Origin: Triglochin maritima
Taxonomy: Eukaryota > Streptophyta > Magnoliopsida > Alismatales > Juncaginaceae
Assembly (NCBI GenBank): GCA_963682175.1
Contig: OY821777.1
Coordinates: forward strand, 22,402,001 to 22,466,000
DNA: 64,000 nt
Reading direction: 5' to 3'
The notes beneath the pieces were generated by a model, which ran no database searches, had not been told where the DNA came from, and worked only from the letters and a program-made list of their open reading frames with translations. The position numbers were made by a program, and so were the translations under genes. Shown here piece by piece: positions 1-12,540 of the stretch (position 1 is the first letter of the stretch; every line of letters begins with the position of its first letter).

Positions 1-179
1 AGGGTAACCGCAGAAGCAGAGGATGTTGTCGATGGGTGAGACCTCGGCGATGTCGTCGTTGCGCATCATTCTTGGACTGGAATGTGGTTGAGAGAATTAG
101 GCGTTGGCAAGAGAAGTGTAATGGTGTAAGGCTAAAAGAAGGGAAAGGTGTTTTATACTATCTTGATAACATACGCGAC

Positions 180-1125
180 ATTTCGAGAGAAGGTAATCAA
201 AACCGTTGAAAACACCCTCGAATGCTGCACCATTTCAGTCGTGTAACCTATCGAGCTCCTAGAGACTACATATCGAGCTAATCGATCCCAACATAGAGAA
301 CTTTATCTCTTCATTATATCGAGCCACCCACTGGTATGGTTTTCAAACTTTGCTCATAACTGACGAGACGTTTCGACAGAAGGAAACCCAACCGTCAAAA
401 ACACCTTAAAAATGTACCATTGACAGACGTGTAAAACTATTGAGCTTAGATGACAGAGGTCAACCTATGACGCTATTGAGCTTATAAGAAAATACTAAAA
501 GGAAAAAAGAAAAAAAATCTAATGACTGGAAGGGTACAAGGATCACCAAGAGGTGACCCAATCCAAATTCTCAACTTGTGAGAGGAACAGAGGCAAACAA
601 AACAAGTGAATCCCCCAAAAACCCTCATTTGTCATCACCACAGACATATCGAGCTCATCGATCCCAACATAGCGTCACCTCGAACCACACATTGGTACGG
701 TTTTCATGCTTCCCCCTTGATTGCTGAGTTGACGTTTGGTGATAAGGTAAGTGAAACGTCAAAAATGTCTTCAATAATCGTGTCGTTGTTGGTCGAGTAA
801 ACTATCGACTGCATATCGAGCTCATCGATCCAACCAAAGACGACTCTTTTGCTTCATCATATCGAGGGCACATTGTACCGCCATTGTGTAGTTTTCACAC
901 TTAGCTCTTAATTACTGACGCGAAGTCTGGAGGGAAGGAAACCAAACCGTCAAAAATGTTCTCAGTAATCGTGTCATTGTGGGTCGAGTAAATTATCGAG
1001 CCACAATAGAGTACATATCGAAATTATCGTATAGATGACATGTCGGCGTCATCAGTCCCAACAAAGAAGACTCTCTTATATCGAGACGTAGAGAGAGAAA
1101 GTTCCAGACATAGGTTGTTCCATGT
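180..1125. repeat. degenerate tandem repeat block
   Basis: Related units recur near 262, 640 and 808. Each starts with a CATATCGAGCTCATCGATCC-like phrase and runs through a TGGTATGGTTTTCA-like phrase to ACCGTCAAAAATGTTC and GGTCGAGTAAA. Spacing varies (about 170 to 380 bases) and the copies are diverged. The motif TATCGAG recurs throughout. No reading frame is conserved between units, so this looks like a non-coding satellite-like or old element-internal repeat. Confidence 0.6.
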
Positions 1126-2043
1126 TAGTGGTTCCACGATTTAGGCAGGGGTATTTTGGGAAGAAATTGAAAGATAAACATATTTTTCAGAGCTTGGGCT
1201 ACTTGAGGTATAGAAAGTCAAATTTCCCTTATCAAATGAACTATGGTCCACTTACTTACACACTACAAGTGAAATAGCCTTGTGATGAAAGACTATTTTG
1301 TTAGGCCAAATTTACAACCAAGATAAAATTCTTCTGCATCTTCTAAATAATGGTAAAGCTTTGTTGTTTGGTCACCCACAAGAATTGAATTTTCCATGTT
1401 TTCATCATGCAAGTCGTTTGAATTCATTCGATCGCGTAACAAATCATGGACCATGACACGCATATCATCAAAATTCTAAACATTCTCTCCGTCAAATTTG
1501 GAAGTGCTTGATGGATTTGAAGTTCCAAAATTCTCATCATGAAAGATCCAACATGTGTAATTACGAGTGAAACCATGGCAAATAACATCTTCATAGACGT
1601 CTTCCCGTGTCTTCCATTTGAAGTTGTCACAGTTAGAGCAAGGGCAGACTACATGTGAACTTGACTAGATACAAACGCGAAATCTAGAAAATCATTAAGT
1701 CGTTCTCCAAATGTGCAACTACTTCTTTGACCGTACATCCAACTTCTATTAGATTCCATCAATCTAACCAAATAGTACCTAAGTACAAATAAATCATGAG
1801 AATGGAAGTAAAAATGAATTGAAATATAGACATTGATTATTCATATTGTGGTCAAGCATGAGATACTTGACTTATGTAGATTTTCATGGATGGATCGATT
1901 TTTTGTTTTCTTTTACTATCTTTTAATCATTTGGAATTGGGTGTTTGCTTTTTCTCTTTTCTATATCCTACTTTCACGTATTGGTATTCTAACCCTCTCG
2001 TAAGTTTTAATCGTTAGGTAAGGTTACCATATTAATTATTGAT
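1126..2043. other. unassigned AT-rich sequence
   Basis: No gene, repeat or transposon protein is recognisable here. The short frames present have no family features. Confidence 0.4.
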
Positions 2044-2074
2044 TGATTTAACACATTTAAAATGTGTTAAATCA
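2044..2074. repeat. perfect short inverted repeat
   Basis: A TGATTTAACACATTT arm is followed by one base and its exact reverse complement, giving a 15-bp stem with a one-base loop. Function unknown; it may be an end of an old small element. Confidence 0.6.
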
Positions 2075-2389
2075 AAAGCACAACAGATTTGATTTGGCAC
2101 ATTTTAAAGTTCAAAACTTCAAATGACACTCCATTGAGAGAGAAAAACGAAAGATATAAATTCTAATTTATCATTCACTTCAATCTGTACTAATTGTGTC
2201 TTACCATATTTACATAAAATTACAACACCCACGTCGTGGTTATCCACTAACTCATAATTTCTTGTTTTTCTCTTCCTTAAACCAATCACAAATTACACAT
2301 AATCATCCATAAAAACGTTTGACCACAATTTGAATAAATCCAGCCCATAATCAACATTAATTCCTTAATTAATTCCAGTAAAATCGTGT

Positions 2390-2720
2390 TCACCGGTCGA
2401 CCGAAACTTGTCCGATAGGCAGTTAATTGCGGTTTCGGTTGGACCATGAAACCGGGCGGTCGACCGATCACATGTTACCAAAATCACTATGATTTTTCGA
2501 TCGAACAAACATGCCCAAACGGTCGACCAATTCAACACAATAACAATTACTGTGAATTTTCGGTCGGACGGTGCTACAAGTCGGTCGACCGTTCACAACC
2601 AAGAAAAATTCCTGGGAATGTTCGGTCGACCCACACATCCATCCGGTCGACCGTTTACGAACTCAAAAGTTATTGTAAATATTCGGTCAACCGGTTCCAG
2701 AAAGTGTTCAACCGTTTTGC
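2390..2720. repeat. cluster of GGTCGACC palindromes, LTR-like remnant
   Basis: About nine copies of the palindrome CGGTCGACCG or one-to-two-base variants lie 20-60 bases apart. The same motif fills the U3 part of the Sirevirus LTRs at 36137, 37975, 50683 and 52531, but the sequence between motifs here does not match those LTRs. The likely source is a remnant LTR of a different Sirevirus family. Its ends could not be placed. Confidence 0.5.
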
Positions 2721-3780
2721 CTGATTTTTTGCCATTATCAAATTTTGGATTAACATCCAACAAATTTTGATCTTTGGGGTTTTTATCAAATTCATATATC
2801 ATGTTATATATTATCATGTGTAATGTCAAAGTATTACACTTCATAATACATACATCTCATACAAATTTATTCATGATTCTAATTATCTCATTTCCCACGA
2901 TATATTGATTTTGTCAATTCACCACTTGTATTCTATTTCACACGAAATACAATACATCATATGAACTCAAAATCAAGTTTCTTGTTTCCCAGTTCTGTGG
3001 TGTGACCTATAGAAGGATCTAAGCCAAATTGGTAATGATATTAAACACTTAATACCATAAACTATAAGCGGTATCTAGCTACACATTATAGTTACCCAAT
3101 TAGCATAGATGTCTTGTTCACTCGAACCAAACACGATCCATTTAGTGATGTAAAGATATCACTTGTGTCTATCCCTTGCCTCATGATATTAAGAATATAT
3201 ACAAAGTAGAAATGTGTCATTTTGTATCATATATTTATTTATTTATCTCTTAAGCCTATTATAAATATGTAACTTAACTCAAGTCACATTGTGCACATTA
3301 TAATTTTGCTTTATCAAGGTCTCACTAATATCATCACTCAAATTAAGAGGGACAATGATAATCTTTTGACTAGCTATCTTTTCCAGCACAGGTCAAACTC
3401 AACCAACTATTGCATTTATCACTATGCTCATTGATAGCTTTTGACAATAATCAAATTGAACACTTCTTATGTGAAAAGACATAAGTCTCATATCTTAGGA
3501 TTGAAGACACAGTGAAAGCATTAATGACACATAACAAAATTCCACAATGTTTTATTTGCTAGGTCTATTCAATATATAAAAGTAACAATTTTCCTCTTTT
3601 ATATACTCATGTCGTCAAATAGTTGTAGAGCTACAATAATCGATGATCAACACGACAATCTTATCTCAGTAATTAATGTTCCATGTTAATTACAATGATT
3701 GTGAATAACTTTTGATTTATGTAAACCATTATCGTTTAGAGCTCTACGGTTAAGGACCAAGAGTCTCTTCCTTAACACTT
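2721..3780. other. unassigned AT-rich sequence
   Basis: AT-rich non-coding DNA continuing from the palindrome cluster. It may be the rest of the same old element, but no PBS, PPT or protein motif is visible. Confidence 0.35.
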
Positions 3781-3914
3781 CTAAAAGACGAGTACAATAA
3801 TCAAGGAAAAAAATATTTGCACATTCAATTCATAAAAATTGACATATAAAAATAAACTTTTAGAACACATTCCTTTCAGGGTGGATTGGAGAATGAACAA
3901 TGTGTCATGGGTGA

Positions 3915-4085
3915 ACAAAGACAGTGTGAAGAAGGCAAGGAGGAGGTGGAGGAGAGGGTCAGAGGTGGGGTTTAATGGAGAAGGACTAGAGGGGGGACGG
4001 GCGAGGGTAGTGGGAGAACGGTGAGGACGATGGGAGAACGATGAGAGTGTGAAGAAGGCGAGGAGGGGGTCAACGGGAGAAGGGA
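3915..4085. repeat. purine-rich segment with partial duplication
   Basis: G/A-rich DNA in which a GTGTGAAGAAGGC(A/G)AGGAG phrase occurs twice, about 125 bases apart. The weak open frames in it look like a consequence of base composition. Confidence 0.4.
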
Positions 4086-4238
4086 GGGCAAATATGGAGA
4101 ACACATAGTAGGGATTTGAGGCAGTTGGGGATGAGGGGTCAGGTTTGGTTCTTCGTTTAAAGGGATCTTTTAGCCATGGTAGTTATTCGTGGCTGATTCA
4201 ACAATATTTGTCGCAGTGGTATAAATCAGCAACGGATG

Positions 4239-4271
4239 CTACAACCACGGATACACCTCCCGTGGTTGTAG
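4239..4271. repeat. 12-bp stem inverted repeat
   Basis: CTACAACCACGG and its exact reverse complement flank nine bases. It lies just upstream of the hAT transposase remnant and may belong to its non-coding end. Confidence 0.5.
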
Positions 4272-4379
4272 ACCTAATTTCTAGTAGTGTTGTTTGCATT
4301 TTTTTAATTTCAGTGGCATCAAACCATTCGGTAATTCATCACATGAAATCAACCAAAATAATCCCCCTGTTATTACTTC

Positions 4380-5474
4380 ATTAATTAGAAAAAAACAAAT
4401 TCTAAATTCAAAGGTACTAGAAAAAGAACTAACCACATTTGAGAAGATTTTGACCTGCCCCAATATATTAATGGTAAAGAAGTCACCATATGTAAAATAT
4501 GTGGTACAAAACTTAATGCATCTAGTAGCAATGGAACTGGTCATTTAACACGACATGCAGAAAGATGTAAACTTAGGAATGTTGAATCATCAAGTCCATA
4601 ACAATAAATTTTAGATTCTCGTAATGGAACTTTAAGAGGAGGAAATACAATTCAATTAAAGGTAGAGAAGTAATTTGTGAATATATAATTAGAGATGAAT
4701 TACCATTTAGCCAATGTGAATCTACAAACCTTAGGAATGCATTTACTTACCATTACCCACAATTTAAATCATTTTCCCGACGCACACTTAAAATGTTATA
4801 GGTAAACAATTTGATACCGGAAAATGACATTATTTTGTAAATTTGCATCAATAACTCGTAAGATAACATTAACTAGTGATATTTGGACCGCTCCCAATAT
4901 TTTCTCATATTGTTGTGTAACTGCTCATTTTTTAGATAATTTGTGGGTTTTACATAAATAAATTATTTCTTTTCAATCTATTTTGCATCCACACACTACT
5001 ATGGTTATATATAACCATATAAGAGATGGATAGCAAACTTATATAATAGAAATTTATTTTTTTGCAATTTTTTTGACAATGCTAGTAATAACTCTAGAGC
5101 AATAGAATTACTTAAAATTTTATGTAAGACACTCTTAGGTGATATTATTTGTCGTGTTAGATGTGTTATATCATACTTTAAACGTAGTAGTATAAGATGA
5201 ACTTGAAATAATTAAACCTTATTTACAAAATGTTAGACATGTAGTTGGCTTTATTGGTATGAATAGTACATATAGATATCAAGAATTTAGGGAATTTTGC
5301 TTTAGTAGTGATATTAGACATAAGAAATTAAAATTAGATGTCCCTCATATATGAAACTCTACACATGAAATGTTAAAATATCGTTATCCTTATAATCTTG
5401 TAATTACAAGTTTTATAATTAAAAAAATAAAAAATGTATAACTAATCTAGATTGGGAAAATTGTAGAATTATGT
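4380..5474 (+). pseudogene. hAT (Ac-like) transposase, N-terminal and central part, decayed
   Basis: Reading across several frames recovers hAT transposase features in order. First is a BED-type zinc finger near 4480-4570 (CKICGTKLNASSSNGTGHLTRH). Next comes a DELPFSQCE-like segment near 4690, then TLTSDIWTAPN near 4870. A block near 5190-5400 reads LEIIKPYLQNVRHVVGFIG, YQEFREFC and KKLKLDVPH followed by NSTHEMLKY, which is characteristic of plant Ac-like elements. Many stops and frameshifts separate the blocks, so it cannot encode transposase. The gene is broken at 5474 by a MULE insertion and resumes at 6580. The hAT terminal repeats and TSD were not found. Confidence 0.8.
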
Positions 5475-5484
5475 TAGATTTTTT

Positions 5485-6569
5485 GGGGTTTTGCTTACAT
5501 GCCATTATAAAACACTGTAATTTTCAATGACCACAACTTCACACATATTTGCTCATATGCCACTCGAAAACAGACATCAAATGCCATTACTTTTTTGCAA
5601 TTGTCACTCTGTTAGGCATCATCCCTATCAGTGTTACTTGTAGTTCAATTAAGTCTTAGTGTAGCATTAAAACACCATTAATGGTGAACTACTCCGAGCA
5701 TGTGTTCGGTTGCAAACACCTTAAAATGAGATTTGGATTTAATTTGAAACCCAAATTCGAATGGATGACTCGGCTACACGTTCCTCTGTCGGCTTCTTCC
5801 TTCTCCGACGATTTCAGATCTTTGCTTCGGACGCCCATGACTTCAGACCTCTCCACGCCTATCTCATCCTCTCTTCCTCCATACAGACGTTTGATGGGTC
5901 ACCTAAAGATTGGATTTTGAGTGATGGGTCGACTAAAGGTTGGATTTTGGGAGGTGGGTTGGCGTCGGTTTATGGAAAAGATGGGGGTTTGAGGTGGGTT
6001 GATTTGGGCAGGTCGATTCATGGGTTCGTTGTGAGTCATGGGTTTGGGTTTGAGATGTATTTATTTGTTTCAAATGGTTTGATTACTTTCTACTCGAGAT
6101 GAATGGTCGCCTTAGTGGTTGCATTATGCTCGAACGCCTCCTCCAAAGACACAACACCAACCAATGGGAACAATGTGGCCGACGGAGATGACTTTAGTTG
6201 TGTGAGGAGAGGGAATGGAGATTTTCAAAGTCAGGAAGGGATTGATTTTAGGGATTAGGGTTTCACGTCTGATTTCAGGTGATATGGCTTTAGGCGGGTT
6301 TAGGCAAAATTAGCTTAGGAGAAATTAGTGCGATTAACACATAATACATACTGAGTAACTTATTAATATCCTTCTACCAATGAGATTACTACTACACGTG
6401 GCACAACCTAATGGTGGAAAACGGATGATGCCGAACAAAGTGGTTGTTCCAAAAACTAGTGGCATTTGGGATACAATGTCTATTTTCAAGTGGCATATGG
6501 GCAAATATGTGTGGAGTGATGATCGTTTGGAATTACAGTATTTTATAATGGCATGCAAGTAAAAAACCC
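5485..6569. mobile_element. Mutator-like element (MULE), non-autonomous, long TIRs
   Basis: The ends are inverted repeats of about 145 bp (5485-5625 and 6422-6569). They share GCATGCCATTATAAAA, CACACATATTTGC, CATATGCCACT and GGCATCATCC at matching distances. The direct flank TAGATTTTTT occurs on both sides (5475-5484 and 6570-6579), matching the 9-10-bp target duplications of MULEs. The insertion splits the hAT pseudogene. The interior has no MURA transposase. It contains a more GC-rich block at about 5760-5900 with open frames (one of 113 codons, 5761-6102) of unrecognised content. A captured host gene fragment (Pack-MULE) is possible but unproven. Confidence 0.8.
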
Positions 6570-6579
6570 TAGATTTTTT

Positions 6580-7235
6580 CCATATTATTTTCAACTTCAC
6601 TACTAAATTAAGTGGAAACTATTACATCACTGCTAACATATTTATTGTTGAATTACATCCAATTACTAAAATATAGTTTAGGATAAATGTAACAGAGGCT
6701 AAAGTTAATATATATTGGAAACCTCCTCGAGTAATTTTTTGTTTAACTTTTTCTATGGATCCTAGATTTAAAATGATCGATTTATAGATTTATTTAGAAA
6801 AAAAAATTGAAAAAAATAATTATCATGATTTTGCAGATTATTTAAAAGAACTTACAAGTCACATTTCTAATTTTTTGAATGATTATGGAAGATTACAAAA
6901 TATTAATCAAATAGGTTCAAACATTGTTAGTTCATCATCATCCCAACAACATATATTAGTGGATCAAGATTAAAATGATGAAACCTCACAATGGAATTGG
7001 TTAAACAAAAAAAAAACTAGTATAAAATGAAACATATAACGAATTAACTAGAATTTTTAATAGTGAGATATGCTTATCTCCTGCAGAAGAAAAATGTTTT
7101 GATGTTTTAGACTGTTGGAAATCTAAGTCTACTAGATTTCCAATAGTTTCTTTATTACCACGCGATTTACTAACTCCTCTGGCGGCAACTATGGCGTTTA
7201 AGTATGCATTTAACACAAGAAAGTGAGTCTTGAGT
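6580..7235 (+). pseudogene. hAT (Ac-like) transposase, C-terminal part, decayed
   Basis: This continues the hAT gene after the MULE. Recognisable pieces are TKLSGNYYITANIF and FSMDPRFKM near 6600-6780, and the C-terminal dimerisation segment near 7080-7230 (LDCWKSKSTRFPIVSLLPRD followed by LLTPLAATMA). Stops interrupt the frame. The expected ASE-AFST motif after LAATMA is degraded. Together with 4380-5474 it is one dead hAT gene. Confidence 0.8.
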
Positions 7236-7660
7236 GAGAAAAGACACAACATGTCTGACAAATCAATTGAGACAAGCATTTTCTTGAAGAACTGACTAGA
7301 CACGGCAGAAAGAACGCAGAACATGCAAATAAATAGAGTTGAAAAGTCAACACATTTATCATTGAAGTGGACGTGGTTTAATGACATTGAATTAATTTTC
7401 TCTTAATTAAATAATTGAACGATACATAAAAGCTACATGTAATACTGAAAATTCGACTGCACACGGTAACTTAAAGATGATCGAAAAGAGTTGAGAAATT
7501 AATTAAACATAAAAGTCTTGTACTCTTTCGTTATTGATTACAACCTATATATTTAGACAAACCACACTTCCCCTAAGAGGCAAGTAAATAGGTTAGACCT
7601 CCGTCCGCCCCACCGCCACAGCAGCCAACATTAGCACAAAAAAGAACAAAACCTAAAACC
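7236..7660. other. unassigned sequence
   Basis: Downstream flank of the hAT remnant. No gene or repeat structure recognised. Confidence 0.35.
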
Positions 7661-7882
7661 CTAGAAACTAAGCCGTGGGGCGCGCTGGAACCGAGTCAAG
7701 TCGTGGCAAGGCTCCGCGGTCCGGAACCAAATCTCGGCTTCCAACTCCTCTTGCACCGTCTCCTCCCTCGAGAAGTCGAACCACTTTGGAACGTCGAAGT
7801 CATCCTCGACGTCAAGGTCGCACACGAGGTCATCAACGAGGCTTCCGTCCTCGAAATTGTAGCCGTAGTTGGCGTCGAAGGT
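7661..7882 (-). pseudogene. GC-rich coding-like fragment, unknown
   Basis: The minus strand has an open frame of about 73 codons, rich in Asp/Glu, with mostly G or C at third positions, unlike its AT-rich surroundings. It reads FDANYGYNFEDGSLVDD near the start and ends with a TAG at 7661-7663. A TGA just upstream blocks the frame. A run of eight A (minus strand) lies at that point, and a one-base change there would join an ATG to the frame, so a small frameshifted gene or stray exon is possible. The family is not recognised. Confidence 0.35.
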
Positions 7883-9810
7883 TTTTTTTCATCTCTTCCT
7901 CTATCGGAACTCGGCCTAGAAAGTGACGTTGTAAGCTGTATCGAACAATTAATAAGGCTTCTAGTTATGGAAAAATCGCTTGTCGGAAAGTCCTCGTTCT
8001 TGTAAGCGGAAATTTAGCAAAGAACATTTCAATGGATCGCAAGATTATTAGTCCTAAATTACTCGAAACTTTAGCAAAGTAAAAATTCATAATCCTGAAA
8101 TTAATTACTCAATAGCAAATCTCATCTTCAGGTCCAAGATTGCCAATTTGCCAGATTGGTTACATTCTTACTGAAGAAGCCTATATTTCTTGCCCGTATC
8201 TTATTCGAACCAAAATATTCCAATTGATAAACACCCAAATAATTAATAAAGAAACACCCCGAAAGGTGTGGGAGAAAATAAAGGTGTGGACAATTAAGAA
8301 TTGCTAATCAATGAGTTACACTTACTTTGTGGCTAAACAAAGTATGTTCCAAATACCCGTTTTTATCGGTGTTACATTTACTTTCAGTAAATTCCTATAT
8401 TGTTTCCAGAGCATTTTTTTATCCAGAATGTTTTTTTAATTTTAAAACAAATGTTATTGTTCAATCGATGTACGTCAACAGTGTTTTTGTATGCGGTGCA
8501 TTATTCCATGCATCTTTCTTTTACTGATTCTCTAAAACACATTACATGAAAACCAGAGGAATCTTTCGCTGCATGAATCATTTGTTGATTTTTGTGATAA
8601 TAATAAACAAATCGTGGGATCATGGCCAATGGGACTTGGCTACATGTGTAGTTACGACCTTTCAAAACAAAAACAAAAAAAACCCGAAAATTATTCTGAA
8701 ATTTTATTCTCCCTTGTTCATGGACTGGGTGTCTGGATATGTTCTTGCATTCGGCCTGGCTCATATTTTTATAAAAAATATACTGAAAATGATAATCTTT
8801 CTTTGACTGAGTTTTTTATTTGTTTTGGATTTATGCAAATCGGCTGAATGAAGGTTTTGCATGATTAACAAATCAATTTTGTGTGTATATACTATATATC
8901 ACGTTCCACTGTTGAGCATGTGCCATCTGGGACTTTGCGTGGTTAGTTTTGGGTAAATTTCATTTCTACATTAAATATTAAGATAATAACATCTTGATCC
9001 ATATTCACATATTTCCATGTGTTTTTTTATCAAGTTTTATTTTAATAACATGGATACCCAATACTATTCATAATTGATGTTTGTTGATTGGATTAAAGAG
9101 AATTATTTGCGTGATAATCCATCTTCTTGTTCAACTTGAGTTTAATGATGCCCATGTTTAATAACATGTATAATACATGGATACCCATCCTTGAGTTAGT
9201 CGCACAATTCTTTTTAGAGTTGTTAACATGTAGATTTTTTATTTTTCAGAAATCAAATATCATGTCATATCCTCTTTTTTTGCACATAGTAACCATTAGA
9301 GGGAGTTTATTATGAATGTGTTTTAAGTAGACACTTTTTTTTCTGTATTTGTTACAGATTGTTATAGAAAAGTCTATCCTTGTGCGCATTTATGTGTAAA
9401 ATATCATTGTAGAAAAATGTGTTTTTTTTCTTTTAGCTTTGTGCGATGACTTGTAAGTACTACTACAACGCTACCTTTTCTTATATAAATGTATAGTTGA
9501 ACATATTAATTGTTTAAAAAATTTGAATATTTGCATGTATAATTTATATATTTGTGAATGCTTTATTTATATTTGAACAAGTGGGGAATCCTAAAAGATT
9601 GTGTAACTTTTCAAGGATTTGTTGTTATATTTGTTTGTTGTGATTGATTATATTGAAATTAAATTTTAATTTGATTTTTAGTTGATGATTGGGAACATAG
9701 TGAACTTTCTCATCCAAAATCACGTTAGAAATTATTTATTAAATATAAACATTTATTGTTATGTTGGACATTAATATTTTGTGCATGTATATTGTCTGTA
9801 GAAAATTCAA
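7883..9810. other. AT-rich intergenic sequence
   Basis: Long AT-rich stretch. Short frames present show no family features. A phrase containing ACATGGATACCCA occurs twice near 9050 and 9175. Nothing else identified. Confidence 0.4.
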
Positions 9811-11137
9811 AATGACTTCTGCATCTAAGAATATTATTGCTGAGCTCAATAAGGACGAGAAATTGAACGACGACAATTATGAAATCTGGAACATGAAACT
9901 CCAGTATGTGTTGGAAGAGCAAGAGGTTCTGAAGTACTGAACATGTTCATGGAAGAGCCTGAAAGTGGGCTCACGGTCCCCAACACAAGGGGGATCGAGA
10001 GGCCTACGAGGCTTGGAAAAGAAAAAAATGTTGCTCGCATCACTCTGCTTAGTAGCATGGATGATGATATAATGCGATAGTTTAGGAAGTACGACATTGC
10101 CAAGGACATGTGGTCCGCTCTGATAGAGGAGTTTGGGGGTACATCTGTTACCAAACTTCGATCCTAACCATTAATTTGATACTTATAAGAAGCGTTCTGA
10201 ACATTCCATGAAAACAAATTGAGAAAAATGTCTAACATGGTTAATGAACTTAAATGTTTGTCATATGCTAACTAATGAGCAACAAATCCATGTTGTTATT
10301 CGGTCGTCGCCTCACAGGTGGGAGCATATAAAAATGCATCTGACCCACAAAGAGAGCATCAAAACTATTGGAGATGCAATGCAGCATCTTGAGTTGGAGG
10401 AAGATGGCCTCAAAGCTAACAAACGAAGTAATGATGTGTGCATGACTGACTCTAACTCGAAGTTCTCGAACGGTGCAAGTTGAAAGAAATGAAAGTTTCA
10501 AGGTGCATCCCAGCACAATTGAGGAAAAGGAAATGGAAACAAAAGGCAAAAGTTCAAAAAACATGGAAAAGGAAAATGTCCTTTAAAAAAGAAGATAAAC
10601 GTGGCCAAAGTTAAGTGCTTTAACTATGGAAACAAGGGACACTTTGCACAAGACTGCAATGAATCTAGAAAGGTATACGACCTTTGTACATTTAACAGTT
10701 TTTTAATGTTTCCAGTTCTATTTTTCTGACTGAATCTTATCCTGTGTGGACTATAGATTCAGTAACCACCTGACATATGTGGTCTAATGAATGTCAGAGC
10801 AAGGCACGAGGCTCTATATTTCATCACATTTATATATGAGTACATTCGATTTGGTTATGTCTATTTGATTTCTCACAAATTTGAAGCATTTAATTGCTTT
10901 AAAAGTTTTTGAACCTAGGGGAAAATCAATTAGATAAGCCTTGGTAACCGACCAAGGTTGTGAATATTTATCTGCCCACTTAAGAATTTTTTGTGATGAA
11001 AAAGGAATAATGCGACAATTAAGTATTCCAACAACTCCACAACTTAATGGTGTTGCGGAGAGACGAAATAGAACCCTACTCAAAATGGTTAGGTAATGAT
11101 GGCACATGTGAATTTGCCAATCATCTTGGGGGTGATG
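9811..11137 (+). pseudogene. Copia retrotransposon gag-pol, first part, decayed
   Basis: The translation, with frameshifts and stops, follows a plant Copia polyprotein. The gag start reads KLNDDNYEIWNMKLQYVLEE near 9855. UBN2-type gag continues through SVTKLRS and QQIHVVIRSSPHRWEH near 10270-10330 and MQHLELEEDGLKANK near 10380. A zinc knuckle lies near 10615 (CFNYGNKGHFAQDC; the second Cys is Tyr). A protease-start remnant with VWTIDS lies near 10745. Integrase core remnants read TDQGCEYLS near 10950 and PTTPQLNGVAERRNRTLLKMV near 11025-11095, ending in MMAHVNLPI. Much of the protease and early integrase is deleted. It is cut at 11137 by a solo LTR and continues at 12541. Confidence 0.85.
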
Positions 11138-12540
11138 TGATTAGTAGCATATCACGCATCATATTCATGTTATATATCCTTAATTTTACCTCAATATTAT
11201 GCTACTCGAGTGTTTGTTGTTATATTTCAGGCATTATGTAATAAAGAAGAGAATGGAAGAGAAAAAATGACTAAAACGTGAGAAGAAATGACTTAAATGA
11301 AGCATAATGGATCTCTATGTCATGCACAATGACTCATCTGCAAGAGAGAATGACTTGAACGTAAGTCTGGAGGGACCAAATAGCAAATCGAGAAACTTTA
11401 CATCATCATGAGGAATATTTTGACAATTAGACTTGGGTCTAAACTCCAATAACTGATCCGAGTACACCCCACGTGAGGAATAGAAGCACTAAAGAATCTC
11501 TCCAAAATTGAATTAGATCCGACAAAAGGTGACCGCCAATTGGCAGTCCTTTTTTGTCAGAATCCTACCCGGTTTCGCGTGGATATGAGTTATGTGTTTA
11601 TTGTTACTCTGGGAATGTTTCATTAGTCTCACATCAGGAGATTGTCCCTAGTTGCATTTTTCATGTCTATAAATAGAACTCTTCTTCCTTCTTTGTAAAC
11701 TATTCATTGCTTGATGGTTATTCTCCCCACTTGGAGTAAAGCCTCAGAGCAAAACTCAAGTGAAGAAGAATGCTACATGTAATGTGAGTCATGTAAATAA
11801 AATAATTCTTTCTGGTATTGTTTTAATGTTTTTTTAATGCTTGCATGTTTAACTCAGTTTTGTTTTCTTAATCTTAGTATAATTGGTTATAATGTCTTTC
11901 TTTCTTAATATAGTTTGTGGCTTAATGTGTAGTGAGTAATTCCATACCCCTCTGGGGGTGTAGATGATATTTATACATATAATGAAGAATGTGAACAAAT
12001 GTTATATTATGCAATACTTGATGAATGTGAATGTATGCTTGTTTGTTTAAAAGAGAATACTTAACTTGATGGGTTTTGCCATAATCATTAAGTATTTCAC
12101 ATGCTTGTTTAGGTTCTTAATAACCAACTTGCTTATGCTCATGTTAATCAACTAGGTTAGTGATTGGAATGATAGGTTTTGTCACATCCATTAGGTATTT
12201 CCTATGCATGAAAACACAATCTAACTTGTGCCTTATTAAATGCATCATTCACCACATTATTACATGTGTGTACACACTCCACCCATTGGGGTTTTTTCTT
12301 CCTGAATTTCAGTTTGCTTGATAGTTACTTAGTTTTGTTTCAAATCTTCTTGTGCTTTCATCTTTCTTGTTTGTTGCTTCCTAGTTTAGTGTAGCTTAGT
12401 GTAGTTTAATCAACTTTTTCTCTCCTTTATTTTCCACTCGATTTTTGAAAAACCAGAGTTGACACCTCCCTGCGGACTGGACCCATACTTGTCACCGCTT
12501 CGTCGCGGTCGTGCACTTGCGGTTTATAACTGAATCAATA
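11138..12540 (+). mobile_element. solo LTR (H) of Athila/Tat-like family
   Basis: It starts TGATTAGTAG and ends CTGAATCAATA, and is flanked by the 5-bp duplication TGATG (11133-11137 and 12541-12545). The Copia reading frame resumes exactly across it. LTR hallmarks include a CCGCCAATTGGCAGTC motif near 11531, a CTCACATCAGGAGATTGTCCC segment, TATAAATA at 11668, AATAAA-type signals after it, a stem-loop near 11945, and a terminal CGTGCACTTGCGG segment shared with the A-E LTRs. No internal region is present, so it is the product of LTR-LTR recombination. The final CA has decayed. Confidence 0.85.
11668..11675 (+). promoter_or_regulatory. TATA box of LTR H
   Basis: TATAAATA followed by GAACTC, in the same context as the TATA boxes of LTRs A and B. 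Confidence 0.6.

Noticed and set aside
7703..8005. 100-codon plus-strand frame in the GC-rich block
   Set aside because: The minus-strand frame has the more gene-like codon and residue use; the plus frame looks like its shadow and runs into AT-rich DNA.
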